This document shows positions 11,000 through 21,044 of a stretch of 64,000 nucleotides of DNA, in pieces. This DNA is from Odobenus rosmarus divergens (taxonomy: Eukaryota; Chordata; Mammalia; Carnivora; Odobenidae), in NCBI RefSeq assembly GCF_000321225.1, contig NW_004450565.1, forward strand, positions 782,155-846,154. Reading direction: 5' to 3'. A program made the translations under genes and the position numbers. The stretch's first letter is position 1; each line of letters begins with the position of its first letter. The notes beneath the pieces were generated by a model. It did not search any database and was not told the DNA's origin. It saw only the letters and a program-made list of their open reading frames with translations.

Positions 11000-11475
11000 C
11001 CATCACTGCCTTTTACAATACTATATTGATTTTTCTATTACTTCCTGGATAAAATCCAAACTCTACAAGCCGGCATACAAGCCTCTTCATAGTCGGGTCA
11101 TATTTACCTTTCTGCCGCCCTCTGGCCACTCTGTGCCATCTACCCTGCAAACCTGTGCACTCAGTGCCCACCACCTGACATACCTTTCCTACCTTCCCTT
11201 GGCCAACTTTGACAGAAACATCCAGCTCAAATGTCTGTCTCTGCAAGCTCTCGTTGCTGTGCCCCTAGCCAATGGCTCAGTCCTAGCTGAACTACCACCA
11301 TATTCCATCCACCTGTCTGCAGCAACAGCACAACTATTTTGAGTGACCTGCTTTTCTGTCTACCTCCCTGGTGAGAGCCCTCAAAAGAAAGAACGCTTAT
11401 TTTCGTCTGTGTATCCCCAGTGCTTAGCACAGGCCTGGCAAGTATCTGCTGGGTAAAGAGAGAAATCATTACACT
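11000..11475 (+). repeat. L2 (LINE-2) 3' fragment
   Basis: Forward-orientation L2 landmarks are seen: cttcctggataaaatccaaactc, caagcctcttcatagtc, ctctggccactctgtgcc and, near the end, gtgtatccccagtgcttagcacagg. The element is old, with small gaps and no intact reading frame. Confidence 0.7.
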
Positions 11476-13488
11476 CAAGGTTCAAGACCTGCACCTGCTC
11501 ACCTTTACTGCTCCAGCATCTGTTACAGAGCTTAGCATGTGGCAGCTCTGCTTTCTGAATGAGCTCTTGTGGCTTACAGGTCTACAGGATGAGGACTCCC
11601 AAATCTGTATCTCTGCTTCGACTTCTCCCTGGGACCGCAGGTGCCTGCTGAGCACTTCCATCACAGCTAACTCCCTATGTCCGGGGCAGTTCTTAGGGCC
11701 CACTTCCCTGGCCCCTACCCCACATCTGCCTGTCCTCACACATTCCTTATTTGGTTAGATGTGCTGCCAACCACCATCTCTCCCAAACCGGAAACCTCTT
11801 TCCTCTCTAGCCCATCAGCACAACCTGGCAAACCTCACTTGTAAACAGCTCTAGAATCAGCTCTCCTCATCCTTGTTGGTTCTGGGGACAACTAGAATTG
11901 TCCCTTTCAGTCATCCTCTGCTCACCTGGAGACTCCCAATAACCCCTCTTTGGTTACACACCCAGCATCCCTTGCCATAAACACTCTTAGGTTCCTTGAA
12001 TGGGCTTATCACCTTTTCACTCCACAGAATGAAGTGCACTCCACGTTCAATAGTGTCGAGTGAAAGAATGAATAAAACCAATACCCCAAATTTCTGCCTT
12101 CTTTTTATCACCAATATTTAGGAATACTTAAATTTAGAAGTAATGACAATTAGACATTAGAGGTGGATGAGGGATTTACTCCAAGCATCAGAGGGGAGAA
12201 AGGATTTAAGAGCAACTGTCAGTGAGAAATCCAAAATCGATTAGCCCACTTTGTCCCCTTGAACAAGGTGCACAGACCACGATGCAGGCTCCTTGCTGAT
12301 GACTCAGGGTCATCATTATGAACAATCACTGGACTATGCTGTAATACGCTGATGCCCTCTGATGCCAAAGGTGGGCAGCGCTGGTAGCTCCCGCACTAAA
12401 AGACCCCAGGATGCTACACTGTCTGGGGTCTGATGAACCTTTGCCCCCCTGGGCCACTGTGTGGCAATCCCGAGGGAGAACCGGTCTCTGAAAACACCCC
12501 ACGTCCACACGTGCTGCTCACGTGGCATTCTCCAGAAGCATGCAGCCCTGTGCTTGCAATGCATTAGCAACCGGGTGCAGGGCTAGTGCCGAGGGGCTCC
12601 GCTAGGCTGCGACCCTCCACCGGCCGCTACGAACTCGTCCGAGATAAGCGGTTTGGGCGATCAGGCAACCCATGAAAACACCCCGGGGACTCCTGCCGGC
12701 GGAGGTCTCTGTGCGGGGATGCCCAGAGCCGCTGGTCCCGACCCACACCCTTCCCCAGCGCCTCCGGCCGCGGATTCTCAAGGAACTGTCCAAAGCCCCG
12801 CACAGAGGCCCGCGGCCAGCCGCGGGGAGTCCGAGAACCGGGTCCTCGGGGGGGGTTCTAGAAGGAAAGGAAAGCGCTCCGAGGCCACGCGTCCGGCAGA
12901 GGGCGGGCCAGGGAGGCGGGCGGGGGCGGGGCCCGCAAAGTCAACTTGGGCTGCGGAAGGGTTTCGCCGGCGGCCGCCGGACGGGACCGAGGGGCCACGG
13001 GGCGCAGGCTGCGACAGGTGCGGGGTTCCAGCCACCCCACTGCTTCCGCGCACCCCACTCCGTCCCCTGCGCGCCCCCACGCCTGCACCGGCCCGGAACA
13101 CGCGCCCTCGGCCGGAAGGCGTCCCAACCGCTCCGCGCAGGTGCGCGCGCCGAGGCCAGGGACGTCGGGCCCAGGAGGGCACCTGGCCGGGCTAGGGAAG
13201 ACCTGCCGGGGATGGCGCGTGCGCACTAGCCAGGGCGAGGCCAAGTGCGGGCAAGAAGCATGCGCAGTGTGAAGGCACAATCGGCTACGTGGGAGCCTGG
13301 GGCATGCTCGGTGAGAGCCCGGGCCCCGCGCACGCGCAGAAGCGCTCGGAGCCCGCAACCCGCTGGTGGAGAGAAAAAAGAGGAGAGAAATCACCTCAGA
13401 GTTACGTCAGGAAAGGCCGCGTTTTGCGAGGAGGCTGTGGCCTCCCACGGAGCCCCGCAGTTCTCCTAGGGCGAGGGGCGTAACAGTT

Positions 13489-13494
13489 ACTCAC
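13489..13494 (-). other. ZBTB21: 5' splice site of ZBTB21 exon 1
   Basis: Minus-strand ctggagaccg|gtgagt gives a near-consensus donor (GTGAGT), so exon 1 would end at 13495. It is the best donor between the promoter elements and the coding exon, and its position fits a short GC-rich 5'-UTR exon. Confidence 0.7.
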
Positions 13495-13592
13495 CGGTCT
13501 CCAGCCCCGAGGCAGACGCGGGGCCCCTTTCCGCTCACACTCGGCTCGCGCGCGCCGCAGCCGCCGCTGCCGCTGTGATTCCATCCATCTTG
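13495..13592 (-). other. ZBTB21: ZBTB21 non-coding exon 1 (5' UTR), start approximate
   Basis: The 3' end is set by the donor at 13494-13489. The 5' end is inferred from a YY1-like CAAGATGG on the minus strand at 13592-13585, which in many CpG-island promoters lies at or just downstream of the start site, and from the CRE just upstream. With the 13 bases of coding-exon leader this would make a short 5' UTR. Confidence 0.55.
13585..13592 (-). promoter_or_regulatory. ZBTB21: YY1-like CAAGATGG element near the transcription start
   Basis: Minus-strand CAAGATGG matches the core of the YY1 element (AAGATGGC) commonly found at start sites of TATA-less promoters. No TATA box is seen 25-35 bases upstream. 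Position relative to the true start needs 5'-end data. Confidence 0.45.
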
Positions 13593-13596
13593 AATT

Positions 13597-13604
13597 TGAC
13601 GTCA
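13597..13604. promoter_or_regulatory. ZBTB21: Full palindromic CRE (TGACGTCA)
   Basis: A perfect 8-bp cAMP response element, the CREB/ATF binding site, lies immediately upstream of the proposed start on the minus strand. A second, degenerate half-site-like gatgaggtcatcg lies about 20 bases further upstream. Full CREs close to start sites are typically functional in CpG-island promoters. Confidence 0.75.
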
Positions 13605-13643
13605 TCCCACACCAGGGATGAGGTCATCGCAGGCAGCGCTCGT

Positions 13644-13649
13644 CACGTG
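13644..13649. promoter_or_regulatory. ZBTB21: CACGTG E-box
   Basis: The palindrome CACGTG within cgtcacgtgcg is a consensus site for USF, MYC/MAX or related bHLH-ZIP factors. It lies about 40 bases upstream of the CRE in the ZBTB21 direction. Confidence 0.6.
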
Positions 13650-13661
13650 CGCGGCGCTGTG

Positions 13662-13666
13662 ATTGG
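13662..13666 (-). promoter_or_regulatory. ZBTB21: CCAAT box (minus strand)
   Basis: The plus-strand gattgggcg is CCAAT on the minus strand, the NF-Y core. It lies about 70-75 bases upstream of the proposed start, within the usual 60-100 range. GC boxes (ggggcggggc at 13681-13690) follow further upstream. Confidence 0.6.
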
Positions 13667-13709
13667 GCGCCGGGCGCCGGGGGGCGGGGCGAGGGAGGTG
13701 CGCCGCGCC

Positions 13710-13728
13710 GGGGGCGGGCGAGGGCGGG
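13710..13728 (+). promoter_or_regulatory. G-quadruplex candidate in the promoter
   Basis: Four G-runs (5, 3, 3 and 3 G) separated by loops of 1, 3 and 1 bases fit the standard four-stranded G-quadruplex pattern on the plus strand, which is the non-coding side for ZBTB21. The same bases are overlapping GC-box sequences, so Sp1 binding is an alternative reading. Confidence 0.55.
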
Positions 13729-14364
13729 CCTGACGGGAGCGCCGCCGCCGTCCGCGTCCTTCAGCGCTCCGCGCGCGCCTTCCGCCCGGCGTCCGCGTGC
13801 GCCCGCGTCCTCCGCGCGCCCGCCCCCCGCCACCGCCCCGCGCCCCGGCGCCGCCCCGCGCCGTCGCAGCGCCTCGTGGGCCGCGGCCTCTCGGGTCCGA
13901 GGTGGGGTTCCGGCGTTCTGCGGGCGGCCGTGAGGCGGCGGGGGTAAGGGGGGGTGGCGCGGGACTGCGCTCAGCGGTCGTCCGCCACTCCCGGCCCGCG
14001 CGACCCGGCGGCGCCCCCCGCACACCCCTCGGGGACCGGCCCTCCGGCGGGGTACCCTGCGCGCGGGGCGTCCCGTTCGGGGCGCTCGCCGGCCTACGCC
14101 GAGGGTGCACGGGGTGCGGGTCTTGCAGAACTGACCTCCCGCGCCCACATGTCCTCCCGCCGCAGGGGCCACTCTGGAAGGGCCCCGGAGAGCGAACGGG
14201 GGAGACGGGGCTCGCGGTCCGTCGTGCGTGGGCAGGTCAGGGTAGCGGCTCCGGTCACCGCGTGGCCACACGCCGCCTGCGCCTTCAGTCGGCCTTGGTG
14301 ACCGCTGGCCGCGAACTCTCCGATGTCGCTTCCCGGCCCGTGGCTCTCAGACCGCTCGTGTTCT

Positions 14365-14614
14365 TGCATGAATACTATAGGCCCACTAATTAGGAACCTC
14401 ACTGCTCTTTCGGGACCAGAAATGTGTTATGACAAACGGCAGACTGTAAACACTAACTGTGAAGACCAGCTACACATCGCATCTTGATGTGTCCCCCGAA
14501 AGCCAGAGCGGAGGGGATTGCAAGGGGGAGCAGGTTGCCTTCTAAAGTAGTGATTTTAGGACACAGTTTAAGTCGTGGTTAATACTTAACAAACGTCTGT
14601 TAATCCTTTTTAGT
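14365..14614. other. Unique intergenic sequence, nothing recognised
   Basis: Moderately AT-rich sequence outside the CpG island. I see no repeat head, splice pair or coding frame that can be supported. Confidence 0.5.
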
Positions 14615-14748
14615 GTACAGGGGCAGTGGGAGAGGGAGAAGCAGGCTTCCCGCTGAGCAGGGAGCCGGATGTGGGGCTCGATCCCAGCACCCTGGGATCA
14701 TGACCTGAGCCGAAGGCAGACACTTAACGACTGAGCCACCCAGGCGCC
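14615..14748 (-). repeat. CAN-type SINE, 5'-complete and 3'-truncated
   Basis: In reverse orientation the element ends ctgagccacccaggcgcc at 14748, the typical SINE head, with gggatcatgacctgagccga inside. The T-rich tail side at 14615 is cut short. It directly abuts another SINE piece. Confidence 0.85.
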
Positions 14749-14853
14749 GTAGATTTTATTTTTAAGTAATCTCTACACCCAACCTGGAGCTAGAACTCAC
14801 AACCCTGAGATCAAGAGTCACAGGCTCCAACCACTCAGCCAGCCAGGCACCCC
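14749..14853 (-). repeat. Short CAN-type SINE, tandem with the previous copy
   Basis: The plus strand reads agattttatttttaagtaatc... gaactcacaaccctgagatcaagagtc... cagccagccaggcacccc, the reverse complement of the short tRNA-Lys-like SINE form also present at 20137. Two SINEs in head-to-tail contact suggest insertion into the A-rich tail of an older copy. Confidence 0.85.
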
Positions 14854-15224
14854 AATTTAATTTTTTAAACTTGAGTTTATACACATGACCCCGGTTAAAA
14901 TAATTTATGAAATGTTTGAGGAGCCTGTGTAACAAATAATCTTGCATTAGGTTGATGAAAATTAACTTGTTCCAATGTAACAGCTTTATTGCCAATTGTT
15001 TTAGTTTCGCTAATTTTAAGAGGACTCCTAATTTCAAAGGAAGAACGTTGCACCTGAAAATTTTCTCTTAGAGCTGTTGAAGAACTTTAAGAAGTGTGTT
15101 TATATTTTGAACTGAGTGGTGGTAGAGCAAAAAAGTGGCTCTGTACTTAAAATAAGGCAGAAAGAATACAAGGATGATTATAAGTCTTTCAAAGGGCGGT
15201 GAGTTTTAGGGTCCCCTGGGATTT

Positions 15225-15330
15225 GTCTGGGCTAGCACACATTATTATCCCCATTTTACAAGAGCCAGAGCTAGAATCCAGGTTTTTTCAGTTAACTGTT
15301 CTATACCAAATGCCAGTCCACCCTCCTTTC
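15225..15330 (-). repeat. MIR SINE fragment
   Basis: The words acacattattatccccattttac and agccagagctagaatccagg are the reverse-oriented MIR core. Short and diverged. Confidence 0.6.
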
Positions 15331-15879
15331 TCGGGAAGGCACGTGTTGGTGTCTCCACTTTAAGCCATGTCATCAGGCTTTTTGTCCTTGCCACATCACT
15401 GAACCGGACTTGACCCACACATCCAGCAGATACTCAGCCTTTCAGTTGACCTCTTGGGTTTGTGGTCTCTACCAATTCCTTCTTCAAACCTGCTAGTTCA
15501 CTGATGCCTCGTTCCCCCAGATTCTCTAGCTCTTAGCTGACCTTCTGTTCTCCACCTCCTCTGCAGGCTCCTCTGCCTGCATCCAGCCTCACACTCTGGG
15601 TCTCCTGAGGCTCTGACCTGGGCCCTGTTGTTACACTCACCCACTGCAGTCCCAATCCATCCTGGGGACATCAGGCCAGGTGGCTGAGCCCAGAACTTGG
15701 GCACCGTGTCTGCTGCCTGCTCAGGTCCAGCCTGTCACCAAATCCGGTCTGTCTACTTCCTGAACACTTCTCTGATACTATAACCACTTTCTACTCCAAC
15801 AGCTTCCTGCCTGCTCTCCCAGCTTCCTGACTTTTCCCTTTTAATCCACCCTCACTTTGCAACACAAGCGATCTTTTTA

Positions 15880-16400
15880 AAAAGCAAAAGGTATCATGCC
15901 ACTCCCTTGCTTAGGTTTTTGATGGCTCTCAGTTGCTCTAAGCCTAACATTCAAACTCCGCGTATGTGATGTGACCCAGCAGACTGATGACCCGGCCCCC
16001 CCATAATCCCGTCTCTGCCCCCAGCCCACCCCTTCCCCACGCCGCCCCACAAACAAGTCACACTCTGTCTCCTGCCTCTGTCTCGTGTGTTGTCCTCCCC
16101 CCCTTCCACACCACTACCACCATCACATACCTCTGCCTTGATCGTTTCATCGCACGGGCTCATGTTACTGCCCCTTCCCGGGGTGAGGGGGGAGCAGATT
16201 CTACCACCTCCTCCCTCACCTCTTCAGCCTCATTCTGGGTTTGGTGCTCTCTGCTGTGCTCCCATAGCACCTCATGTAGCTTGTTCTACCACTTGGGCAT
16301 ATTCTCTTGGATTTGCCTGCCAGGATCCTCGCAGCCCCCAGTGGGCTCCTTCACCTCTGCCTGCCCAGAACCTAGCATGGTGCCTGGCCTATAGTGCAAA
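15880..16400 (+). repeat. L2-like (LINE-2) 3' fragment
   Basis: The phrases cccttgcttaggtttttgatggctctcagt, cattcaaactccgcgtatgtgatgtgacccagc and, further on, gcctgcccagaacctagcatggtgcctggc resemble the L2 3' end in forward orientation. Very diverged. A poly(T) run at 16404-16424 follows. Confidence 0.5.
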
Positions 16401-16599
16401 CTCTTTTTTTTTTTTTTTTTTTTGAGTATTACCCATGCACGGATGCAACCCAACAGGATTTCTAGCACCACCTGCCTGTATATTTATTTGTACAGCGTTC
16501 CCATCATCTATATAACCAGCTTCTTGTCAGACATCACCATCTGGATGAACACAGCTATGCCACTCAGCAAGCTCATAGCTGAACTTCCTACTGGTTTCT

Positions 16600-17330
16600 G
16601 TCCTACCTTAAACCTGTTTGCCCTTCCCTGTCCTTGCCCTGCTGTCTGGCCAGCCACCCACCCTGCCAGAAACTTGCTGTTATTTTAGACCCTTCTGTCT
16701 CTCGGTTTCTGCGTTCAGCCATCACCGAGTCCTGCCACTGTGCCTCTTAGGTGCTCCTTCAGTCTGTCCTCACCTGCCCTTCCACCGCTACTCCTGCCCT
16801 CAGCGGTCTCTGGCCAGTCACTGTGGCCCCTGCACCAGCATCTTGCTTGAGATTGGCTTCCTCCCTTCCCAGGCCAGTCCATTTTAGTCCCACGTCTCTC
16901 TCTAAATGCAGAGCTGGTGGGTGCGGCCCCAGAGCGGGCATCACCTCCCGAGTGGTCCAGAGGTGGCTTTTCTCTGCTCCTCCGCTTGGCCAACTGCCCC
17001 AGCCACGCACAGCTGGTTCAGGTACTTCCGGGGAGGCCCTTTCCTGCTCCGTCTGCTGGCAGATCCCATTTCTCCTCTAGGAGCCAGCCCCTGCCTCTGT
17101 GCTCCAGCTGCCCCGCTGTAAGACACCCCCGTGTCGTCAACCGTTCCTGGCTGCTTGCAGGCCAGCTTCCACCCGAGCTTGTGGGCTCCTTGGGTGCAGA
17201 GACCGTGTCTGTGAACCTGTGTGTTCCCAGAGGTTGGGGCCCGTTGCTAGGGCCGTGTCCCGGGCCATCTGCTCCCGACGGCCAGAAACTGGGTTCCAGG
17301 GGTGTCTGCTTCTGTGGCATTAGTCATTAG
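16600..17330 (+). repeat. Second L2-like fragment
   Basis: Features in order include cccttctgtctctcggtttc, gccactgtgcctcttaggtg and the terminal cttgtgggctccttgggtgcagagaccgtg, which is the L2 'gctccttgagggcagggac' block. Several open frames cross this region without codon-like constraint and are not called. Confidence 0.45.
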
Positions 17331-17334
17331 TAAC

Positions 17335-19138
17335 ACTCTAACTTGGTTTCTTTGCATTTCAGGTACCAAATAAACACAGCCCTTTCATAAACTGGGGGAG
17401 GAAGGTCTGTATGGGTATACATGTACCCATATACAGCCCCTTGCCTGCAGACACCACGCCAGAGGCTCAAGTGGGCTCAGAACTGGAGTGGGCCGTAGCT
17501 GTCTTGTCAACAGGGCGGAAATCGGGCAGGGCTAAGTGTCCATCCCACCGGGTGCTCATGGTTGAAAAGCCTTGTCTTTAAACATTATTATGAAATGGGG
17601 AGTTTCTCACCAACCAGAAGCATCAGTTTGCTGCCTGCTTGCCTTTCCCAGATGGGCCTGTTGGCCTCCTCTCTCCTCGTCATGCTGGTCCTTGAAGATG
17701 AAAGACACGTCGAGGTCCTCTGGTTCAGCAGACTGATAGGAACTGATAGGAACAGGACTGCGTCAACACCTTCACACCAGTTTCTGGCAACGCTTTGCCT
17801 TAAGCAAGACTGGAGGACTCTGTGTGTGTGTGTGCACGTGCGTGTGTAACAGCAGGATCATTCTGGGCACTTGACTGTGAACTGCGTACAATAAGAAAAT
17901 GGATTTAGATGGGATTTCTTATGTGCTGTTCCATAAATTGCCCCCATGAAAGGAAGTGAGGAATACAGATGCTTTAAAATCTGCGCCATGGGATTCTTTT
18001 GGTAAAGATGGATCTCTATCCCCAAAGCCTCACACTGGGGTGAAGAATGACAGCTTCTGTTGAACTAGTGTCTGCCCCGCACTGTGATCTCACCTGCTCT
18101 CCAGGAATGATAAAGCCCTCCACCCCAGGAAAGTGAGGTTCCTAAGGCCAGGAGATGGAGGAAGGGGGTTGGATCCGGGTCTGACAGTGAAGTCCAAGAC
18201 CTTTCAAGTAAGCAGCTCTGAAAATATTCCAGATGTTTAGGGTGGAACTCGTTAGCTGGTCAGCCCTTTATCCTCTTTTTCTCCTAATGGGAAGGGGTGA
18301 ATCTTCTGTTAGATGAGTTGGTGGGGGAGGGGAGAAGGTGTGTGCAGATGGGGATGAGGTGGCAGGCGGCAGAAGGCGGAAGGACTCAGAACCCGTGGCT
18401 AGTGTTTGACGAGCTACATACTCTATAAAAGAGTGGGGGTATGTGGGGGTGTGGATGAGATCCAAGTCTTGGCCAGCTCTCCTATTCTCCTGCCCAGCCT
18501 TCAGCATTATGATGGATGTGCTTGTCATGGCCCAGGCTTTGGCTCTGCAAAGATGAAAGCTAGAGGGTCCCCACCCTCAAGGAAGTGGCATCCTCTCTGG
18601 AGAAAGACAGGGACTATCAATCCAAGTGGTGAACGCTGCAGGACTCCTGCATGCTCCGGACTGTGAGGGGACACAGACGTGGGGCAGGCCTGAGGGTGGG
18701 GGTGGTCATGCCAGCCTCTGGCCTCCCAGTGCCATGAAGATGAGCCCTGGGATCAAGCAGTAATCCCCTTCCCCTATATGGGCCACACAGCAAGGGGACC
18801 CAGCTTTACCCCTGACATTGTGCTGATTCCAGGATAGGCTACCCGGAGCTGACAGTCATTCTGGATTTCTAGATGGAGACATCGCATTGTGAGAGCAAAC
18901 AATGAACTCATCAAAGGGCACCAGGCTGGGCAGCCCTTTCCAAACAGCAGCTGGTTCCGTGCATCTCCAAGCAAAATGGCGTCGTTTCTTACCAGGACAT
19001 TTCAAGACAGCCGAGCACATTTGTCCAATCTGACATCAAGCTTCATGTGGTTCTGTGCATATCATGAATAGACGGTTAAAATGCTGACTCTGTTAATCTG
19101 ACCCTGAAACTTTTTTAAAAGACTAGAGATGTGATTGG
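17335..19138. other. Intergenic DNA without recognised gene
   Basis: A short (TG)n run lies at about 17821-17848. The rest is non-repetitive by eye, with no supported exon. Open frames up to 95 codons occur on both strands and lack family similarity. Confidence 0.5.
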
Positions 19139-19144
19139 GTTTTT

Positions 19145-19173
19145 TGTTGTTGTTGTTATTGTTGTTGTTGTTT
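19145..19173 (+). repeat. (GTT)n microsatellite
   Basis: Nine or so GTT units with a single GTTATT interruption. It probably derives from the tail of an old retroelement on the minus strand (AAC-rich). Confidence 0.8.
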
Positions 19174-20116
19174 AATCTTGGAGACTTTAGAGCTTTACCC
19201 CTTCTCTTTCGGTAGGAGTCAGCCTTGTTGACCCTGGTCCAGAACATGAATCAGTCTACTGAAAAAAGAAATATGAACGGTGCATTCAAACTTGATTTGA
19301 AAAGTACTTACTGCACTAAAATCCTCTCCAAGTTTCGTTTGGGTATTTGGCATGTTTTGCACTTTCAGAAATCTGACATGTTGAAAATCTTAGTAAATAT
19401 TTCCCCCCACATTTATGTTAAAATGTCGATTTTAGAACTAGACTTGATAAAACACTGTAGAACTAGAAGTTTGCTTGTGAAGCACTCTCATAAAAACTGG
19501 GTCAACTGTTTTAATCTGTTTTCTCCATTAGAGAGCAGCCTCCCCTCCCCCCCCACCCCCCGGCACCCCGCCTTAACTGTGACTCAATTAATTTGGTACA
19601 CTGTCTGGTTCCCTGAAAATTGCTACTTCTAAAAATAGATGCCCTGTTCCTTTTAAGCGTTCTTTCTTTCTAAGGTAGGCGGATTATCGTCAGGGTTCTA
19701 ACACTTTGAAAATTGATGAGTGGTGATGACCAGTGACCAAGAACCATCATGATGTCATCTGAGCTTTTGCCAAGTCTGCATATTTAACCCATCTGACTTG
19801 TCATTGGCTCTAATAAGCCTAGAATTTTCAAATATTGCTTGAAAATATTCCCAAGGATTTTGACTTATAAAAATCAACTAAATTTAGAAGATAAGACGTT
19901 TGGAGTGTGGGATAGGGAGGCAATGGTGAAATCTTTCTTCCTTTCCAGTTCTTCCCTTGCCATCAATGGACTGGAGCGATTGGCTTCATCATGACGGTAT
20001 GGCTATCAAGGTGATAGGACAGTACCACTGTATTGTCAGCAGGGTAATAATTCTTCTAAAATTAAGCGTTGTGCTCTTTCTCCTGGGATTGAAGTTAGCC
20101 CATCAGAATTCTCTAT
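19174..20116. other. AT-rich intergenic DNA, nothing recognised
   Basis: One of the most AT-rich parts of the window. A 135-codon open frame at 19225-19632 has no recognisable domain and no promoter or splice context, so it is not called as a gene. Confidence 0.5.
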
Positions 20117-20136
20117 TAAAAGGAAGCAGGAAAGGG

Positions 20137-20250
20137 GGGAGCCAGGATGGCTCAGTCAGAGGAGCATGCAGGGTTGTGATCCTCAGGGTTGTGAGTTCGA
20201 ACCCCACATCAGGCGCAGAGATTGCTCAAAAACAAAATCTTTAAAAAAAA
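20137..20250 (+). repeat. Short CAN-type SINE with 20-bp target-site duplication
   Basis: The body reads gggagccaggatggctcagtc... gttgtgagttcgaaccccac and ends in an A-rich tail. The duplication is taaaaggaagcaggaaaggg at 20117-20136 and the same with one change (A to G) at 20251-20270. The intact B-box gttcgaacc reflects the tRNA origin. Just after the second copy a solo LTR is inserted. Confidence 0.92.
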
Positions 20251-20272
20251 TAAAAGGAAGCGGGAAAGGGAC

Positions 20273-21044
20273 TGTCACGAGTCCACCATGAAGGCGCGCA
20301 CACACAAGTTGTGTCTTTCCACAACGTCCTGCTTTATTCAATCATAAAGCAAAGTTAATCATAATACGAAGCAGGTTCAGAATTCCAAACTCAGTGACAA
20401 TTCACCAGATGATTAACTTGGCTTCTTACACAGCACACGGAGCAGGACAGAAGACAAGCCACACCACAAACAAGATAACAGAAGGATGTAGGAAGTTAAG
20501 GAACCAAACACAAAGGCAGTCTGTGGGCACGCCCTTGAGATAAGGCCTCCGTCCCCGTTCCCTCTCCACGCTTACTGCTTCTTATGTCCCAGCAGGGAAG
20601 GATCTTGGTTCTTCTTGGAGCGCAGTCGGGCAGAGCCTCCTGCGGCAGCTGCATTTTTGAAGTGGTCAGACATAGAGGGATCTGATTGTTTGCTGCAAAA
20701 ATCCTCCCGCCCCTTTTTTCTAAGTGAGGGGGAGAGAGGGAAAGGGCAGAGGGAGAAGGAGAGAGTCTTAAGCAGACTCCATGCCCAGGGCGGAGTCTGA
20801 GTTGGGGCTCCATCTCATGACCCTGAGGTCTTGACCTGAGCTGAAATCAAGAGTCGGTTACTCAACTGACTGAGCCACCCAGGTGCCCCAGATCCTCCCC
20901 TCTACACAGAGATTTAATGGATTTTGGTTCCCTGCAGACCTCTGCTTCTGCTTCCTGTTAGTTCTGGTGCTGGTCCTGGTGATAATCTTGTAGCTGCAGG
21001 TCCCCAAACGGTTTGACATGAGAGACTCCATCTTGCTCTCCACA
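20273..21044 (-). repeat. Solo ERV LTR with perfect 5-bp target-site duplication, containing a SINE
   Basis: Read on the minus strand the element starts TGTGGAGAGC (ending at 21044) and ends CTCGTGACA at 20273, so it has the 5'-TG...CA-3' ends of retroviral LTRs. An AATAAA polyadenylation signal lies about 65 bases before its 3' end (plus-strand tttatt at 20333-20338). The 5 bases gggac flank it at 20268-20272 and 21045-21049. A CAN SINE occupies 20709-20889, so the original LTR was about 580 bp. No internal viral sequence is present, meaning the provirus was lost by LTR-LTR recombination. The length and 5-bp duplication fit class I or II ERVs; the family is not identified. Confidence 0.85.
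20709..20889 (-). repeat. CAN-type SINE inside the solo LTR
   Basis: In reverse orientation the head actgagccacccaggtgcccc ends at 20889. The duplication aaatcctccc (20699-20708) and agatcctccc (20890-20899) differs at one base. The SINE therefore inserted after the LTR had already integrated. Confidence 0.9.

Larger units (their letters stand above)
2092..13494 (-). other. ZBTB21: ZBTB21 first intron (between non-coding exon 1 and coding exon)
   Basis: This is the interval between the donor at 13494-13489 and the acceptor at 2093-2092. It holds no convincing coding sequence. Contents listed separately are a CAN SINE at 3.25 kb, MIR copies at 5.8-6.2 and 7.5 kb, L2 pieces at 9.9-11.5 kb, and an LTR with an inner SINE at 10.1-10.7 kb. 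The stretches 2.1-3.2, 3.45-5.8, 6.2-7.5, 7.7-9.9 and 11.5-12.6 kb show only diffuse unique or very old repeat sequence. An additional small 5'-UTR exon cannot be excluded without transcript data. Confidence 0.7.
12600..14360. promoter_or_regulatory. ZBTB21: CpG island over the ZBTB21 promoter
   Basis: CpG dinucleotides are dense from about 12.6 kb to 14.36 kb, unlike the flanks, with the peak at 13.6-14.1 kb. The island covers non-coding exon 1, the core promoter and the start of intron 1. Such islands mark broadly expressed promoters. The long open frames here on both strands, rich in Arg, Pro, Ala and Gly, follow from the composition and are not taken as genes. Confidence 0.9.

Noticed and set aside
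12653..14402. Long Arg/Pro/Gly/Ala-rich open frames on both strands in the CpG island (up to 215 codons)
   Set aside because: GC-rich, stop-poor DNA over a promoter; composition explains them and no family is recognisable.
20137..20250. tRNA gene candidate from the intact gttcgaacc box
   Set aside because: The A-rich tail and 20-bp target-site duplication show it is a tRNA-derived SINE and not a functional tRNA gene.
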